Shown here one piece after another: positions 35,497 to 44,603 of a stretch of 64,000 nucleotides of DNA. The stretch is taken from NCBI GenBank assembly GCA_004172865.1, contig SEBV01000014.1, forward strand, positions 62,001-126,000. The letters are read 5' to 3'. The stretch is from Gammaproteobacteria bacterium. Its GTDB lineage: Bacteria; Pseudomonadota; Gammaproteobacteria; Pseudomonadales; Cellvibrionaceae. Each line of letters begins with the position of its first letter. Position 1 is the first letter of the stretch. The position numbers and the translations under genes are program-made. Under the pieces are notes generated by a model. It saw only the letters and a program-made list of their open reading frames with translations. It searched no databases and had not been told where the DNA came from.

Positions 35497-36267
35497 ATGA
35501 ACACTACGCCACCCGACTATTCAGACCCAAATCTGGAGCAATTACTCAACCGCAGCGATATTTGGCGAGGCCAAATGCGCGGCCTTGCGATGCAAAACGT
35601 AGCGGATACGGGCTATGCGGAGGTGAATGCTGCGCTTTTAAACAACGGCTGGCCCATGCGGAGTTTGATTGAAGTGTGCCAGAAAGGTTTTCAACAACAG
35701 GAGTGGCTGTTGTTTGGGCCGGTGCTTAAATCGGCTACTGGCTACAAAGTATTTTTGAATCCGCCGGTAATGCCTTTTTGTCAGGCGATGATTCAGGCAG
35801 GTTGGGATTTGGACCGGATTATCATCGTGCGGGTGACCAATAAGGCCGATTTTCTGGCGAGTTTTGTGGAGCTGGCACGCAGCGAATCCTGCGAGCTATT
35901 AATGGCCTGGCAGCAAAATCACAACCTCAGTTACACCGAACTGCGTAAATGTTTATTAGCTACCAACGAAGGCGCTGGCGTCTGCGTATTGTTTCGCCCC
36001 GAAATTGCACAACAACAAAGTTCGCCTGCGGCATTACGCCTACAAACCTCAATCACCACCAGCGATATTCAGTTGCGAATTTTTAAACAAAAAGGCGTTT
36101 TACAACAACATTCCACTGAACCCATCAAATTGCCACTGCCAAAAGCCTGGCAAGGTTTTCTGCCCTATCACTTACTCGATCAAACTTTGCTACCGGGCAA
36201 AGCTGGTGCGCCATCAGAAAAAAGAAAATCTGCAAATATTTTGCCCCTGCGTCGGGGCAAGCGATGA
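35497..36267 (+). CDS. imuA: ImuA, translesion synthesis accessory protein
   Basis: 256 residues from the ATG at 35497. An upstream start at 35428 would run through the LexA box and can be dismissed. It is a RecA/SulA-like protein of the imuA family: W-R-G near the start (IWRGQM), LNNGWPMRSLIEVCQKGFQQ with the degenerate nucleotide-binding area, and GAGVCVLFRP near the end of the core. ImuA works with ImuB and DnaE2 in damage-induced mutagenesis. Its stop overlaps the imuB start (ATGA). Confidence 0.88.
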   Translation: MNTTPPDYSDPNLEQLLNRSDIWRGQMRGLAMQNVADTGYAEVNAALLNNGWPMRSLIEVCQKGFQQQEWLLFGPVLKSATGYKVFLNPPVMPFCQAMIQAGWDLDRIIIVRVTNKADFLASFVELARSESCELLMAWQQNHNLSYTELRKCLLATNEGAGVCVLFRPEIAQQQSSPAALRLQTSITTSDIQLRIFKQKGVLQQHSTEPIKLPLPKAWQGFLPYHLLDQTLLPGKAGAPSEKRKSANILPLRRGKR

Positions 36268-37793
36268 ACAGACGTTATTATCGCCCAGGGTCGCGGCTCT
36301 GGCTGGCATTGCGCTTTAATGATTTTCCGTTGGATGTATTGAACATTAATGCACCGACTGAAAAAGCAATGGTCGTCACTGAAAAGCAACGCGTTATTTA
36401 CGCCAATGAGTGCGCACAAAAATCGGGAGTTGGTTATGGAATGGATATCACCACCGCGCAGTTATTAAGTAATTGCGATATGCATGTGCGTGAACAGCAA
36501 AAGGAAAGCCAAACGCTAAAAGATTTATCGGCAGCGCTCTATCAATTCACGCCTTATATAGAAAGCTATGAATGCCAATTTTTTCCGCAGTCTGGTTTGC
36601 TGTTGGAAATTTCAAGTTGTTTGAAATTATTTTCAGGCCTATGTGTATTATCTGAAAAGATTTTTGATTTTCTTTCTAGCACACCCTACACATTTCAATA
36701 TGGCTTGGCCCATACCGCTAAAGGTGCGTGGTTGTTATCTTTTCATCAAAATAAAATTAGTGGGAATGAAACCAAAGAATTATTTTGTGAACGATTAAAC
36801 ATGCTGCCCATTCAGCTCCTGCACGATTTCCCCAGCGCTGTAGATGCACTTGAAAAAACCGGCTTTAAAACCTTGGGTGATATTAGTCGCCAAATTGCGG
36901 TCCAAAAAATTACCGGCATTAAAAAACGTTTGGGCGCGCAGTTTGCAGATCACATATGTGAAATTTTTGATATAGAACAAAACTTTCAACAAAACTCATT
37001 ATTCGATAAGCCGCTAACAACCTATAAACCTATAGAATTTTTTTCAGAACACATTCAGTTTGACTATCCCATTAGTTTAAGCGAACAGCTGCATTATCCC
37101 ATTGAACATCTGCTGCAAAACTTAAGTCAGTATCTGCGCAAAAGACAATTACAATGTCAGCGTATTGAATGGCTGCTTGCAGATATTTATCGCAATAAAT
37201 TTTTGCTCACCGTAAATAGTGATACACCAGAAAGTCACTGGGAATTACTTTACGATTTAACGCTTATCCAGCTCGATAGCCGCGAATTACCCTTTGAAGT
37301 TGATTCACTGACATTGACGTGTCATCACGCAAGCTCAGCGCAAAACCGTAGTCAATTATTATCTTTTGACCACAGCCGCACGACTCGTGGCGGTGCGCGC
37401 AGTTTTATTATCACCATGGCAAAATTAAAAGCGCGTCTGGGTGATGCTGCAATCTCTAAACTAAGTTACCGCGACGCGTTCTTGCCTGAAATTACAAATT
37501 CCAGCATAGCCATCAACGAGAAAAGCAACCAACAATTACCAGACTTACACAAAAAAGCAGCGCGCCCTGCATGGTTATTGCCAGCACCAATTTTAATTGA
37601 AGAACGCAAACAGGGGTTGTATTGGCGCGGGCGTTTAACACTACTCACAGGGCCGGAACGCATACGTGCAACTTGGTGGGAAATGCCTACCGCACGGGAT
37701 TATTTTGTAGCACGGCGACACGACCATGTACGGCTGTGGGTATTTTTAGATCTGCACAAAAAACATTGGTATGTTCACGGTATTTTCGGGTAA
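36264..37793 (+). CDS. imuB: ImuB, inactive Y-family polymerase-like adaptor
   Basis: 509 residues. It has the Y-family fold, but the acidic catalytic motifs are lost: the first reads LALRFNDFPLD, and the SLDE motif is replaced by LLLEISSCLKLF. This is the hallmark of ImuB, which acts as a hub rather than a polymerase. A beta-clamp-binding motif QLLSFD lies at residues 364-369, and the end has the conserved RPAWLLPAP and WWEMPTARDYFVAR pieces. It overlaps imuA by four bases and precedes dnaE2 by 30. The message should be LexA-controlled. Confidence 0.92.
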   Translation: MNRRYYRPGSRLWLALRFNDFPLDVLNINAPTEKAMVVTEKQRVIYANECAQKSGVGYGMDITTAQLLSNCDMHVREQQKESQTLKDLSAALYQFTPYIESYECQFFPQSGLLLEISSCLKLFSGLCVLSEKIFDFLSSTPYTFQYGLAHTAKGAWLLSFHQNKISGNETKELFCERLNMLPIQLLHDFPSAVDALEKTGFKTLGDISRQIAVQKITGIKKRLGAQFADHICEIFDIEQNFQQNSLFDKPLTTYKPIEFFSEHIQFDYPISLSEQLHYPIEHLLQNLSQYLRKRQLQCQRIEWLLADIYRNKFLLTVNSDTPESHWELLYDLTLIQLDSRELPFEVDSLTLTCHHASSAQNRSQLLSFDHSRTTRGGARSFIITMAKLKARLGDAAISKLSYRDAFLPEITNSSIAINEKSNQQLPDLHKKAARPAWLLPAPILIEERKQGLYWRGRLTLLTGPERIRATWWEMPTARDYFVARRHDHVRLWVFLDLHKKHWYVHGIFG

Positions 37794-37823
37794 TTATTTT
37801 GGCAATCTATTTTTGAAAAACTT

Positions 37824-40800
37824 ATGCGCTACGCTCACTTAAACACTACGACGAACTTTACATTTCTAACAGGTGCATCTCACCCGCCAGAATATATTTA
37901 TCGCGCGGCCGAATTGGAATATGACGCACTTGCCATTACCGATGAATGTTCGCTCGCCGGAATTGTTAAAGCGTTTGTCGCAGCAGAAGAACTAAATTTT
38001 AAATTAATAATCGGTAGCCGCTTTACACTTAGCAATGGTATGCAATTGATTGCCATTGCGCCTACACGCATAGCTTATGCAGAATTATCCGGTTTTATTA
38101 CCCTTGCACGGCGGCGCGCAAACAAAGGCGAATATGAAGCACATTTTGAAGACCTGCGTTTTCGTTTACAGCATTGTTTAATTATTTGGATAGGCCAACT
38201 CGGCAACAACATAGCTGTACCAGAAGCCATCATTAACCAACTTTATAACGCTTTTAAAGAACGCTTATGGATAGGAATTAATCACCAGTTATTAAGTGGT
38301 GAACAAGAAGAATTTGAGCGTTGGCTACTCTTGAGCCACGAAAAAAATATTCCTTTAGTGGCTTGCGGTGAAGCACTAATGCATGAGAAAAATCGCAAAC
38401 CATTGCAAGATGTTGTTTCCGCAATTCGTGAAAATTTGACTTTACAAGAAATGGGCACTCGCTTGCAAAGTAACGGTGAGGCTTATTTAAAATCCTTTGA
38501 GCAACTTGCAAAATTATACCCCGCTGCATTACTGGAACAGACGTGCGTTATTGCAGATTTGTGTGAATTCTCAATGCGCGAATTACAATATCAATACCCA
38601 CAAGAATTGGTCCCGGATTCGCTCACACCCATTATGCATTTACGCAATTTAGTCGAGGAAGGAAAACACAAACGTTGGCCGGGTGGAGTGCCAGGTTTTG
38701 CAGAAGAAATTTTAGAAAAAGAATTAGCCTTGATTGAAGAGGTAAGTTATGAATATTACTTTCTTACAGTGCATGACATAGTCCAATTTGCACGCAAACA
38801 AAATATTTTATGCCAAGGCCGTGGCTCCGCTGCTAACTCGGTGGTGTGTTATTGTTTATTTATTACCGAAATTGCGCCAGGCCAAATCAATGTATTATTT
38901 GAACGTTTCATTTCCAGGGAGCGCGATGAACCGCCCGATATAGATGTGGATTTTGAACATTCCCGCCGCGAAGAAGTTATCCAATATATTTACCAGAAAT
39001 ACGGCCGTGAACGCGCTGCTATTGCTGCAACTGTGATTACGTATAGATCGCGTAGCTCAGTGCGCGACGTTGGGAAAGCCTTAGGCATGGAGCAGAGTTT
39101 GGTGGATCATTTAGCAAAATCCATGGCGTGGTGGGATAAATCCATCGAATTAAAAAAACGTATTGAAGCAGCAGGCCTGCAAGTACAACAAAAACTACTG
39201 CAGCAATTTTTTATTTTGGTAGAACAAATTCGAGGCTTTCCTCGCCATTTATCGCAACACGTCGGCGGCTTTGTCATAGCGCAAGATAAAATCAGCGATC
39301 TCGTTCCCATTGAAAATGCATCCATGCCTGATCGAACTTTGATCCAATGGGATAAACAAGACCTTGAATCCATGCGCTTGCTCAAAGTAGATGTGCTTGC
39401 GCTTGGCATGCTGACGGTCTTGCGAAAAGCAATGGATTATATTCATCAATATGATCCAACTATTAATTCACTTGCCGATATTCCACGCGAAGATCCTGCT
39501 ACTTACGAAATGCTTTGCAAAGGCGATAGCGTAGGTACATTTCAAGTTGAATCCCGTGCGCAAATGGCAATGTTGCCGCGTTTAAAACCGCGTGAGTTTT
39601 ACGATCTTGTGATTCAAATTGCTATCGTCCGCCCCGGCCCCATTCAAGGGGGTATGGTTCACCCTTATCTGCGCAGACGAAATGGATTAGAAGAAATCAC
39701 TTATCCCAGTAAAGCCATTGAAGCAACGCTGAAACCTACGTTGGGAATTCCAATTTTTCAGGAGCAAGTTATTCGTATTGCAATGGTGGCCGCAGGTTTT
39801 AGTGGTGGCGAAGCTGACCAATTACGACGCTCCATGGCCAGCTGGGGAAAAGATAGTACGCTGATGCACTTCGAAGAAAAGTTTATCGATGGAATGCTAC
39901 ACGGTGGTTATGATTTAGATTTTGCACAACGTTTATTTGAACAAATAAAGGGTTTTGGTGGTTATGGATTTCCAGAATCTCATTCTGCAAGTTTTGCTTT
40001 ATTATGTTATGCATCCTCCTGGTTGAAATGTCATCATCCCGCCGCATTTTGTTGCGCGCTGTTGAATAGTCAACCTATGGGATTTTATTCACCATCGCAA
40101 TTAATTCAGGATGCACGCCGACATAATATTATTGTGTTACCCATTGATATTAATAGAAGCAATTATGAACACTCATTGGTAACTCTAAAAAACAAAAAAA
40201 ATGAAAATGCGATTGGAATTCGTTTGGGATTCCGCGAAGTAAAATCGCTGGACAACCAAAAATTACAAATGATAGAACACTGGCGAGACAATAAACCATT
40301 TACTTCATTGCAAGATCTTGCTCGTCGCTCAACATTAACCGCAATTGATTTACAACACCTTGCTTCAGCCGACGTATTAAAATCACTAAGTGGAAATCGT
40401 TACGAATCGCGCTGGCAAGCTGCTGCTATAGAACCTTTTTCTGAATTGTTGGAAAACGCAGAACCAGAGTTACAAAACGATTTACTAACACCCGCACCGA
40501 GTATCGAACAAGATATATTAAACGATTACGCCACTATAGGTTTAAGTTTGCGACCGCATCTTATGGCACTTTTACGCAATGAACCGCCATTTAATCGCTG
40601 CACCAAACAATCCGATTTAAAAGATTTACGCCATGGCGGATTCGTACGCGTTGCCGGAATTGTCACTGGTCGCCAACGCCCTGGAACTGCAAGTGGTGCA
40701 CTTTTTCTAACACTGGAAGATGAAACCGGCAATATGAATGTCATTATCTGGAAAGGAACTCAGGAAACATTTCGCAACATTTTATTAACGTCAAGATTAT

Positions 40801-40934
40801 TACTAATCAAAGGCACAGTAGAAATAAACAACGACGATGTAGAATGCCCCGTCGTCCATATTATCGCTGGCCAGCTTCATGATTATTCGCAACGCCTGGA
40901 AAGCTTTGCTCTGAAGTCGCGGGACTTTCATTAA
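37824..40934 (+). CDS. dnaE2: Error-prone DNA polymerase III alpha subunit DnaE2
   Basis: 1036 residues, the usual DnaE2 length (DnaE1 is about 1160). An N-terminal PHP domain (YAHLNTTTNFTFLTGASHP, DALAITDECSLAG) is followed by the C-family palm, with CQGRGSAANSVVCYCL and the catalytic aspartates in DEPPDIDVDFEHSRREEV. After these come VGTFQVESRAQM, HhH and OB parts (GGFVRVAGIVTGRQRPGTA). It replicates past lesions together with ImuA and ImuB in the SOS mutasome. It is the last gene of the operon. Confidence 0.96.
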   Translation: MRYAHLNTTTNFTFLTGASHPPEYIYRAAELEYDALAITDECSLAGIVKAFVAAEELNFKLIIGSRFTLSNGMQLIAIAPTRIAYAELSGFITLARRRANKGEYEAHFEDLRFRLQHCLIIWIGQLGNNIAVPEAIINQLYNAFKERLWIGINHQLLSGEQEEFERWLLLSHEKNIPLVACGEALMHEKNRKPLQDVVSAIRENLTLQEMGTRLQSNGEAYLKSFEQLAKLYPAALLEQTCVIADLCEFSMRELQYQYPQELVPDSLTPIMHLRNLVEEGKHKRWPGGVPGFAEEILEKELALIEEVSYEYYFLTVHDIVQFARKQNILCQGRGSAANSVVCYCLFITEIAPGQINVLFERFISRERDEPPDIDVDFEHSRREEVIQYIYQKYGRERAAIAATVITYRSRSSVRDVGKALGMEQSLVDHLAKSMAWWDKSIELKKRIEAAGLQVQQKLLQQFFILVEQIRGFPRHLSQHVGGFVIAQDKISDLVPIENASMPDRTLIQWDKQDLESMRLLKVDVLALGMLTVLRKAMDYIHQYDPTINSLADIPREDPATYEMLCKGDSVGTFQVESRAQMAMLPRLKPREFYDLVIQIAIVRPGPIQGGMVHPYLRRRNGLEEITYPSKAIEATLKPTLGIPIFQEQVIRIAMVAAGFSGGEADQLRRSMASWGKDSTLMHFEEKFIDGMLHGGYDLDFAQRLFEQIKGFGGYGFPESHSASFALLCYASSWLKCHHPAAFCCALLNSQPMGFYSPSQLIQDARRHNIIVLPIDINRSNYEHSLVTLKNKKNENAIGIRLGFREVKSLDNQKLQMIEHWRDNKPFTSLQDLARRSTLTAIDLQHLASADVLKSLSGNRYESRWQAAAIEPFSELLENAEPELQNDLLTPAPSIEQDILNDYATIGLSLRPHLMALLRNEPPFNRCTKQSDLKDLRHGGFVRVAGIVTGRQRPGTASGALFLTLEDETGNMNVIIWKGTQETFRNILLTSRLLLIKGTVEINNDDVECPVVHIIAGQLHDYSQRLESFALKSRDFH

Positions 40935-41034
40935 GTTTGAAAAAATTTAGGGTGTTTGTTGTAATCATTTAACTGCGTTAATATAAATCTGAAGTTTAAA
41001 AAATTGGATCATTAAAAAACACAAAGAGATGATT

Positions 41035-41763
41035 ATGAACTTAGACAAGGAAATAAAAGAAGTTAAAAGCTCATTTCGCAAGGGGAATATTTTAAATAAA
41101 ACCTTATCAATAATAGGTTTTTTTACAGTATTTAGCTCGTTAACATCTCTGTCCAGCACTATCATTCAGTGGAAAGGTTTTATTCTAGAAGCCATAAGTT
41201 TCTACCACGTATATTTTGTAGATCGCATTTCCCATGTGGCACTAGAGGTTGGCTTAACCTATTCCCAAGAAGAAGTTCATGTAGCAATAATTTCGTCTAT
41301 ATCTATCAGTCTTGGAATGCGAATCCTTGCACTAGGTCAAAAAGCTGCATTCAATGAAATCAATAAGCAATATAACAGTGACTTGTTCCCTAATTTAACT
41401 ATATTTTGGCTTATTTCGTGTATTGCACCAGTATGCATCTGGATTTGGTATGGAGTTTCAAATCCGATTATTCATCCATGGAGAACCATTATTGCATTTT
41501 TCTTATGTCCTTTCTTTATCATTCTTCCAAAAATTATTATGGAAAAATTCAATTATAAGTATTTTGAAAAAAATACTTATAATTACTTCAAAAGCTACTA
41601 TTTATACGTAGCTTCATTATTTGTAATAATAGGCATTCTTGCTGCAATAAACTCAGGACTAAAAAATAGTGAACCCAGCATCAGGGATCAACCGGATAAA
41701 AGTCAGAAAATAATTGAGGCAATCATGCCCATAATTATTTACCAAATTATTTACAGGGAATAA
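41035..41763 (+). CDS. Unrecognised integral membrane protein
   Basis: 242 residues from the ATG at 41035, which has AAGAG at a good distance; an ATG two codons upstream has no room for a ribosome-binding site. I recognise no family. Four or five hydrophobic segments are visible (about 25-45, 85-105, 120-140, 147-167, 185-205), with a basic, Lys/Tyr-rich loop before the last and a charged tail (EPSIRDQPDKSQK). The gene is clearly more AT-rich than dnaE2 before it and begins a stretch of accessory-looking genes. The acetyltransferase follows after three bases, so the two are probably one transcript. Confidence 0.7.
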   Translation: MNLDKEIKEVKSSFRKGNILNKTLSIIGFFTVFSSLTSLSSTIIQWKGFILEAISFYHVYFVDRISHVALEVGLTYSQEEVHVAIISSISISLGMRILALGQKAAFNEINKQYNSDLFPNLTIFWLISCIAPVCIWIWYGVSNPIIHPWRTIIAFFLCPFFIILPKIIMEKFNYKYFEKNTYNYFKSYYLYVASLFVIIGILAAINSGLKNSEPSIRDQPDKSQKIIEAIMPIIIYQIIYRE

Positions 41764-41766
41764 ATC

Positions 41767-42264
41767 GTGACTGTTCTAGTAAAAATGCCGGCAGAAAATT
41801 TTGATTCATACCTAGCATCTTCGATTCATGAATATGCGGAAGAGAATATTACAAGTGGTAGATGGCCATTGGAAGCTGCGCAAGCACGCTCAAAAGCCGA
41901 ATTTGAAAACTTATTACCACAAGGATTCTCTACACCTGATAATTATTTTTTTGAGATCATGGACTCCCAGCGCGAACTTGTACTTGGATATCTTTGGTTT
42001 GCAATAAAAGAATCATTTGGTGATCGAAGTGCATTTATCTACGACGTTAAAGTGAAGGATGTATACCGTCGCCAAGGCCACGCCAAACGCGCATTTTTCG
42101 CATTAGAATCTATCGCCCTTAGACTTAATGTCACCAGCATTGGTCTGCACGTTTTTTCGTACAACGAAAACGCCAAAGCACTTTACGAGTTGCTCGGTTA
42201 CTTTGTAACGGGTGCCAATATGCGTAAAAATATAGGCATACAAACAAATATTGACCCAAATTGA
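41767..42264 (+). CDS. GNAT-family N-acetyltransferase
   Basis: 165 residues with a GTG start three bases after the previous stop, preceded by AGGGA. The GNAT core is clear: the beta-4 strand SAFIYDVKVKDVYRRQGHAKRAF contains the acetyl-CoA loop (R-R-Q-G-H-A), and NVTSIGLHVFSYNENAKALYELLGY is the usual beta-5/alpha-4 end. The N-terminal part is the variable acceptor side (EEN, WPLEAAQARSKAEF). The acceptor is unknown. It is followed by a broken relative. Confidence 0.87.
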   Translation: MTVLVKMPAENFDSYLASSIHEYAEENITSGRWPLEAAQARSKAEFENLLPQGFSTPDNYFFEIMDSQRELVLGYLWFAIKESFGDRSAFIYDVKVKDVYRRQGHAKRAFFALESIALRLNVTSIGLHVFSYNENAKALYELLGYFVTGANMRKNIGIQTNIDPN

Positions 42265-42286
42265 ATGCATACAGAAGAAAGAAAAA

Positions 42287-42387
42287 ATGAATACAAGAAT
42301 TAGACAATTTGAATCAGGCGATGCCAGAAAATTGTTGAAGCAGTGCAAGAATCTGTAGAACACCTTTCTGCTTTTTTACCGTGCTGA
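42287..42387 (+). pseudogene. Frameshifted N-terminal remnant of a RimJ/RimL-type acetyltransferase
   Basis: An ATG with AGAAGAAAG upstream opens MNTRIRQFESGDARK. A shift in the A-run near 42330 then moves the coherent reading into another frame, KIVEAVQESVEHLSAFLPC, ending at TGA 42385-42387. Adding one A restores a typical RimL-type N-terminus (IRxFxxxDA...IVEAVxES...L..FLPW). The rest of the gene is absent. It lies right behind an intact GNAT gene. Confidence 0.65.
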
Positions 42388-42576
42388 TCATCGAAACTAT
42401 CAAATCTTTTTCCCCTATGAATAGCTAGCGCATGTTTCCCTACAATAAAATGCTTATTAAGCATACAGAGCATTTGATATGCCAATCGAATGTTAGGTAT
42501 CGCACCGTAAAGCACTTAACTCCACTTTAAGCTACCGCTATTTCACTACTCATACTTTCCTATTCGAGATAATAAA
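42388..42576. other. Non-coding stretch after the GNAT remnant
   Basis: No convincing gene. It contains a near-perfect palindrome, ATGCTTA-T-TAAGCAT (42450-42464). The frame of the next gene is open back to about 42520, but the residues there do not resemble a kinase domain. Confidence 0.45.
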
Positions 42577-43506
42577 TTGTTAGATAACTCTCATGCCATG
42601 CATTCACTAAAGCATCCAACCTTTCTTGCGCATTATGAGACAGTTAAACTCGGGCGCGTTATTGAGGACGTCATCCATTCCGTAAGCTCACTTGTGAACG
42701 CGCAGCAACGTAAGTTTACTTGTAAAATTCAACCCGATTTATTTTCTCGCATCGATAAAAATCGAATCAAACAATGTTTAAGTAGCGTACTGAATAATGC
42801 TGTCAAGCACACTCTGGCTGGTGGAAAAATTCAGGTGAATCTTCACCAAATCGACTCGATGGCTGTTATCGATATTATCGACAATGGAGTGGGAATTTCG
42901 GCCAGCTCATTGACAAAAATATTTGAACCCAGCGCAAATACTGATCAAGATTTAGTAGATAAAGAAGCAGAATCGCAACTTGATCTTGCTAGTGTGAAAG
43001 AATTAATTCACATGCACGGTGGTTATGTAACCGCTATGAGCGATGGCTTGGATCAAGGCTCGCATATTGAAATTTGCTTGCCTTTGGCAGATGAGGTGTC
43101 TAGCGATAATATTGACAGTAATGAAAGCAACATTAGCACTGCTGCTGTAACACCCATACGCTTACTGATTGTTGATGATAATGTCGACACCGCGGATTCG
43201 CTTGCTCTACTACTTCAATTAAAAGGACATGAAACTGCAGCAGTTTATAATGCTCGCGATGCAATTGAAGCGGTAAAAAGCTTTTCGGCCGATATTATTT
43301 TGCTGGATATCGGCCTGCCTGATATGAGTGGTTACGATCTTGCTCGCGAACTAATAGCGCAAGGCGTCACTAGCAAACTGATTGCATTAACTGGATATGG
43401 ACAACCCGAAGATATTCAGCGCGCACTTGATGCAGGTTTCAGTACCCATGCAACAAAACCTGTGAACGTTGAAGAGCTCGAATATGTTTTCAAAAAATAT
43501 TATTGA
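42577..43506 (+). CDS. Truncated hybrid sensor kinase: degenerate ATPase domain plus receiver
   Basis: 309 residues from a TTG (an ATG at 42598 is also possible). Homology begins at the end of the HisKA region (LLDNSHAMHSLKHPTF aligns with the usual LLDVSRIxxGKI), so the phospho-accepting His helix is missing. The HATPase part keeps the N box (VLNNAVKHT) and G1 (DIIDNGVGIS), but the glycine-rich G2 box is replaced by ESQLDLASVKELI, so ATP binding is doubtful. The C-terminal receiver (about 190-309) looks intact (LLIVDDN, LLDIGLPDMSGYD, ALTGYG, ATKPV). It may be a decaying gene or a receiver protein with a vestigial front. Confidence 0.7.
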   Translation: MLDNSHAMHSLKHPTFLAHYETVKLGRVIEDVIHSVSSLVNAQQRKFTCKIQPDLFSRIDKNRIKQCLSSVLNNAVKHTLAGGKIQVNLHQIDSMAVIDIIDNGVGISASSLTKIFEPSANTDQDLVDKEAESQLDLASVKELIHMHGGYVTAMSDGLDQGSHIEICLPLADEVSSDNIDSNESNISTAAVTPIRLLIVDDNVDTADSLALLLQLKGHETAAVYNARDAIEAVKSFSADIILLDIGLPDMSGYDLARELIAQGVTSKLIALTGYGQPEDIQRALDAGFSTHATKPVNVEELEYVFKKYY

Positions 43507-43528
43507 TTAAAATCTTAATATTTTTCAT

Positions 43529-43558
43529 AAAGATCTTGCTCATTTAAGCAAGATCTTT
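43529..43558. terminator. Bidirectional terminator between the kinase and GST genes
   Basis: AAAGATCTTGCT and AGCAAGATCTTT form a perfect twelve-pair stem with a six-base loop between two convergent genes. Confidence 0.8.
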
Positions 43559-43568
43559 AAGCATATTA

Positions 43569-44270
43569 TTAGCGTGATGGAATTAACAAACCTCTTTTCA
43601 CTGCAGGGCGAGCTAGAAAAACGTCGAGCACACGAATCACGTTAGGGAAATCATTAATTCCTACTAAATCACCTGCTTCATAAAAACCAATCAAGTTACG
43701 CACCCAAGGGAAAACGGCAACATCGGCAATTGTATAGGTGTCACCCATTATCCAGGCTCTGCCTTCGAGGCGCTGGTTGAGCACTCCTAATAAACGTTTA
43801 GATTCTGCAACATAACGATCTCTAGGTCGCTTATCTTCGTAATCTTTTCCGCCGAATTTATTGAAAAATCCAAGCTGTCCAAACATAGGGCCGATGCCAC
43901 CCATTTGCCACATAAGCCATTGTATAGTTTCGTAGCGCTCGGCAGCACTTGCAGGCACGAGCTGACAAGTTTTATCCGCGAGATAAATTAAAATCGCACC
44001 CGATTCGAAAAGCTCTATAGGTTTTCCATTGGGTCCATTAGGGTCAATAATCGCGGGAATTTTATTATTAGGATTAAGCGATAAAAATGCCGAAGACAAC
44101 TGATCGTGAGCTTCAAAGTTCACCAAATGCGGCTCGTAGTCCAGGCCGGTTTCTTCCAAAAAAATAGAAACCTTTACACCATTTGGCGTATTTAACGAAT
44201 AAAGTTGAAGCACATCAGGGCGTTGGGCAGGCCATTTTTGGTTAATAGGAAATACGGAAAGATCAGTCAT
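43569..44270 (-). CDS. Glutathione S-transferase, Nu-class (YfcG-like)
   Basis: 233 residues. The thioredoxin-like N-terminal domain has LYSLNTPNGVKVSIFLEETGL and the glutathione-binding LNPNNKIPAIIDP and LFESGAILIYLADK. The helical domain has WLMWQMGGIGPMFGQLGFF and the N-capping IADVAVFPWVRN. The TPNGxK active-site phrase, without a catalytic Cys, is that of the YfcG/YghU (Nu) group, which act as disulfide-bond reductases and peroxidases with glutathione. The gene is alone and divergent from tcdA. Confidence 0.9.
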   Translation of the reverse strand: MTDLSVFPINQKWPAQRPDVLQLYSLNTPNGVKVSIFLEETGLDYEPHLVNFEAHDQLSSAFLSLNPNNKIPAIIDPNGPNGKPIELFESGAILIYLADKTCQLVPASAAERYETIQWLMWQMGGIGPMFGQLGFFNKFGGKDYEDKRPRDRYVAESKRLLGVLNQRLEGRAWIMGDTYTIADVAVFPWVRNLIGFYEAGDLVGINDFPNVIRVLDVFLARPAVKRGLLIPSR

Positions 44271-44603
44271 AAAATCCTCTTGGCTAAATATTTGACACTT
44301 AACATTATCGAATTATTTACATAACGCTTTGATGATTGAGCGTTTGAAATTCGAGAACAATATAGTTTGTATTGAAAAAAATAGTAATAACAAAAAGCCA
44401 AATCATTTTGTGTTGATTCGTAGCATACATTTTATTAAGTAAGTTACCAGCACATTAAATATAAATTTACCTAACTAACAATGCTGCGGGTTTTACGTAA
44501 GTTTGCTTACGCCTTAATGTAATTATGCTTACTAATAAAGATGACGCATGGGCCTACAAAGCTTAGAATGCGCACTGGCAAATACCTACCGCATATTTTT
44601 ATC
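44271..44603. promoter_or_regulatory. Divergent GST/tcdA control region
   Basis: 333 bases, very AT-rich, without a gene. It contains a perfect palindrome, CGTAAG-TTTG-CTTACG (44496-44511), and another CTTAC half-site about 20 bases on, which are candidate operator sequences. The start of tcdA may lie up to 63 bases earlier than chosen here. Confidence 0.4.

Noticed and set aside
42300-42515. 71-residue minus-strand frame
   Set aside because: No motif and no ribosome-binding site, and it overlaps the GNAT remnant on the other strand.
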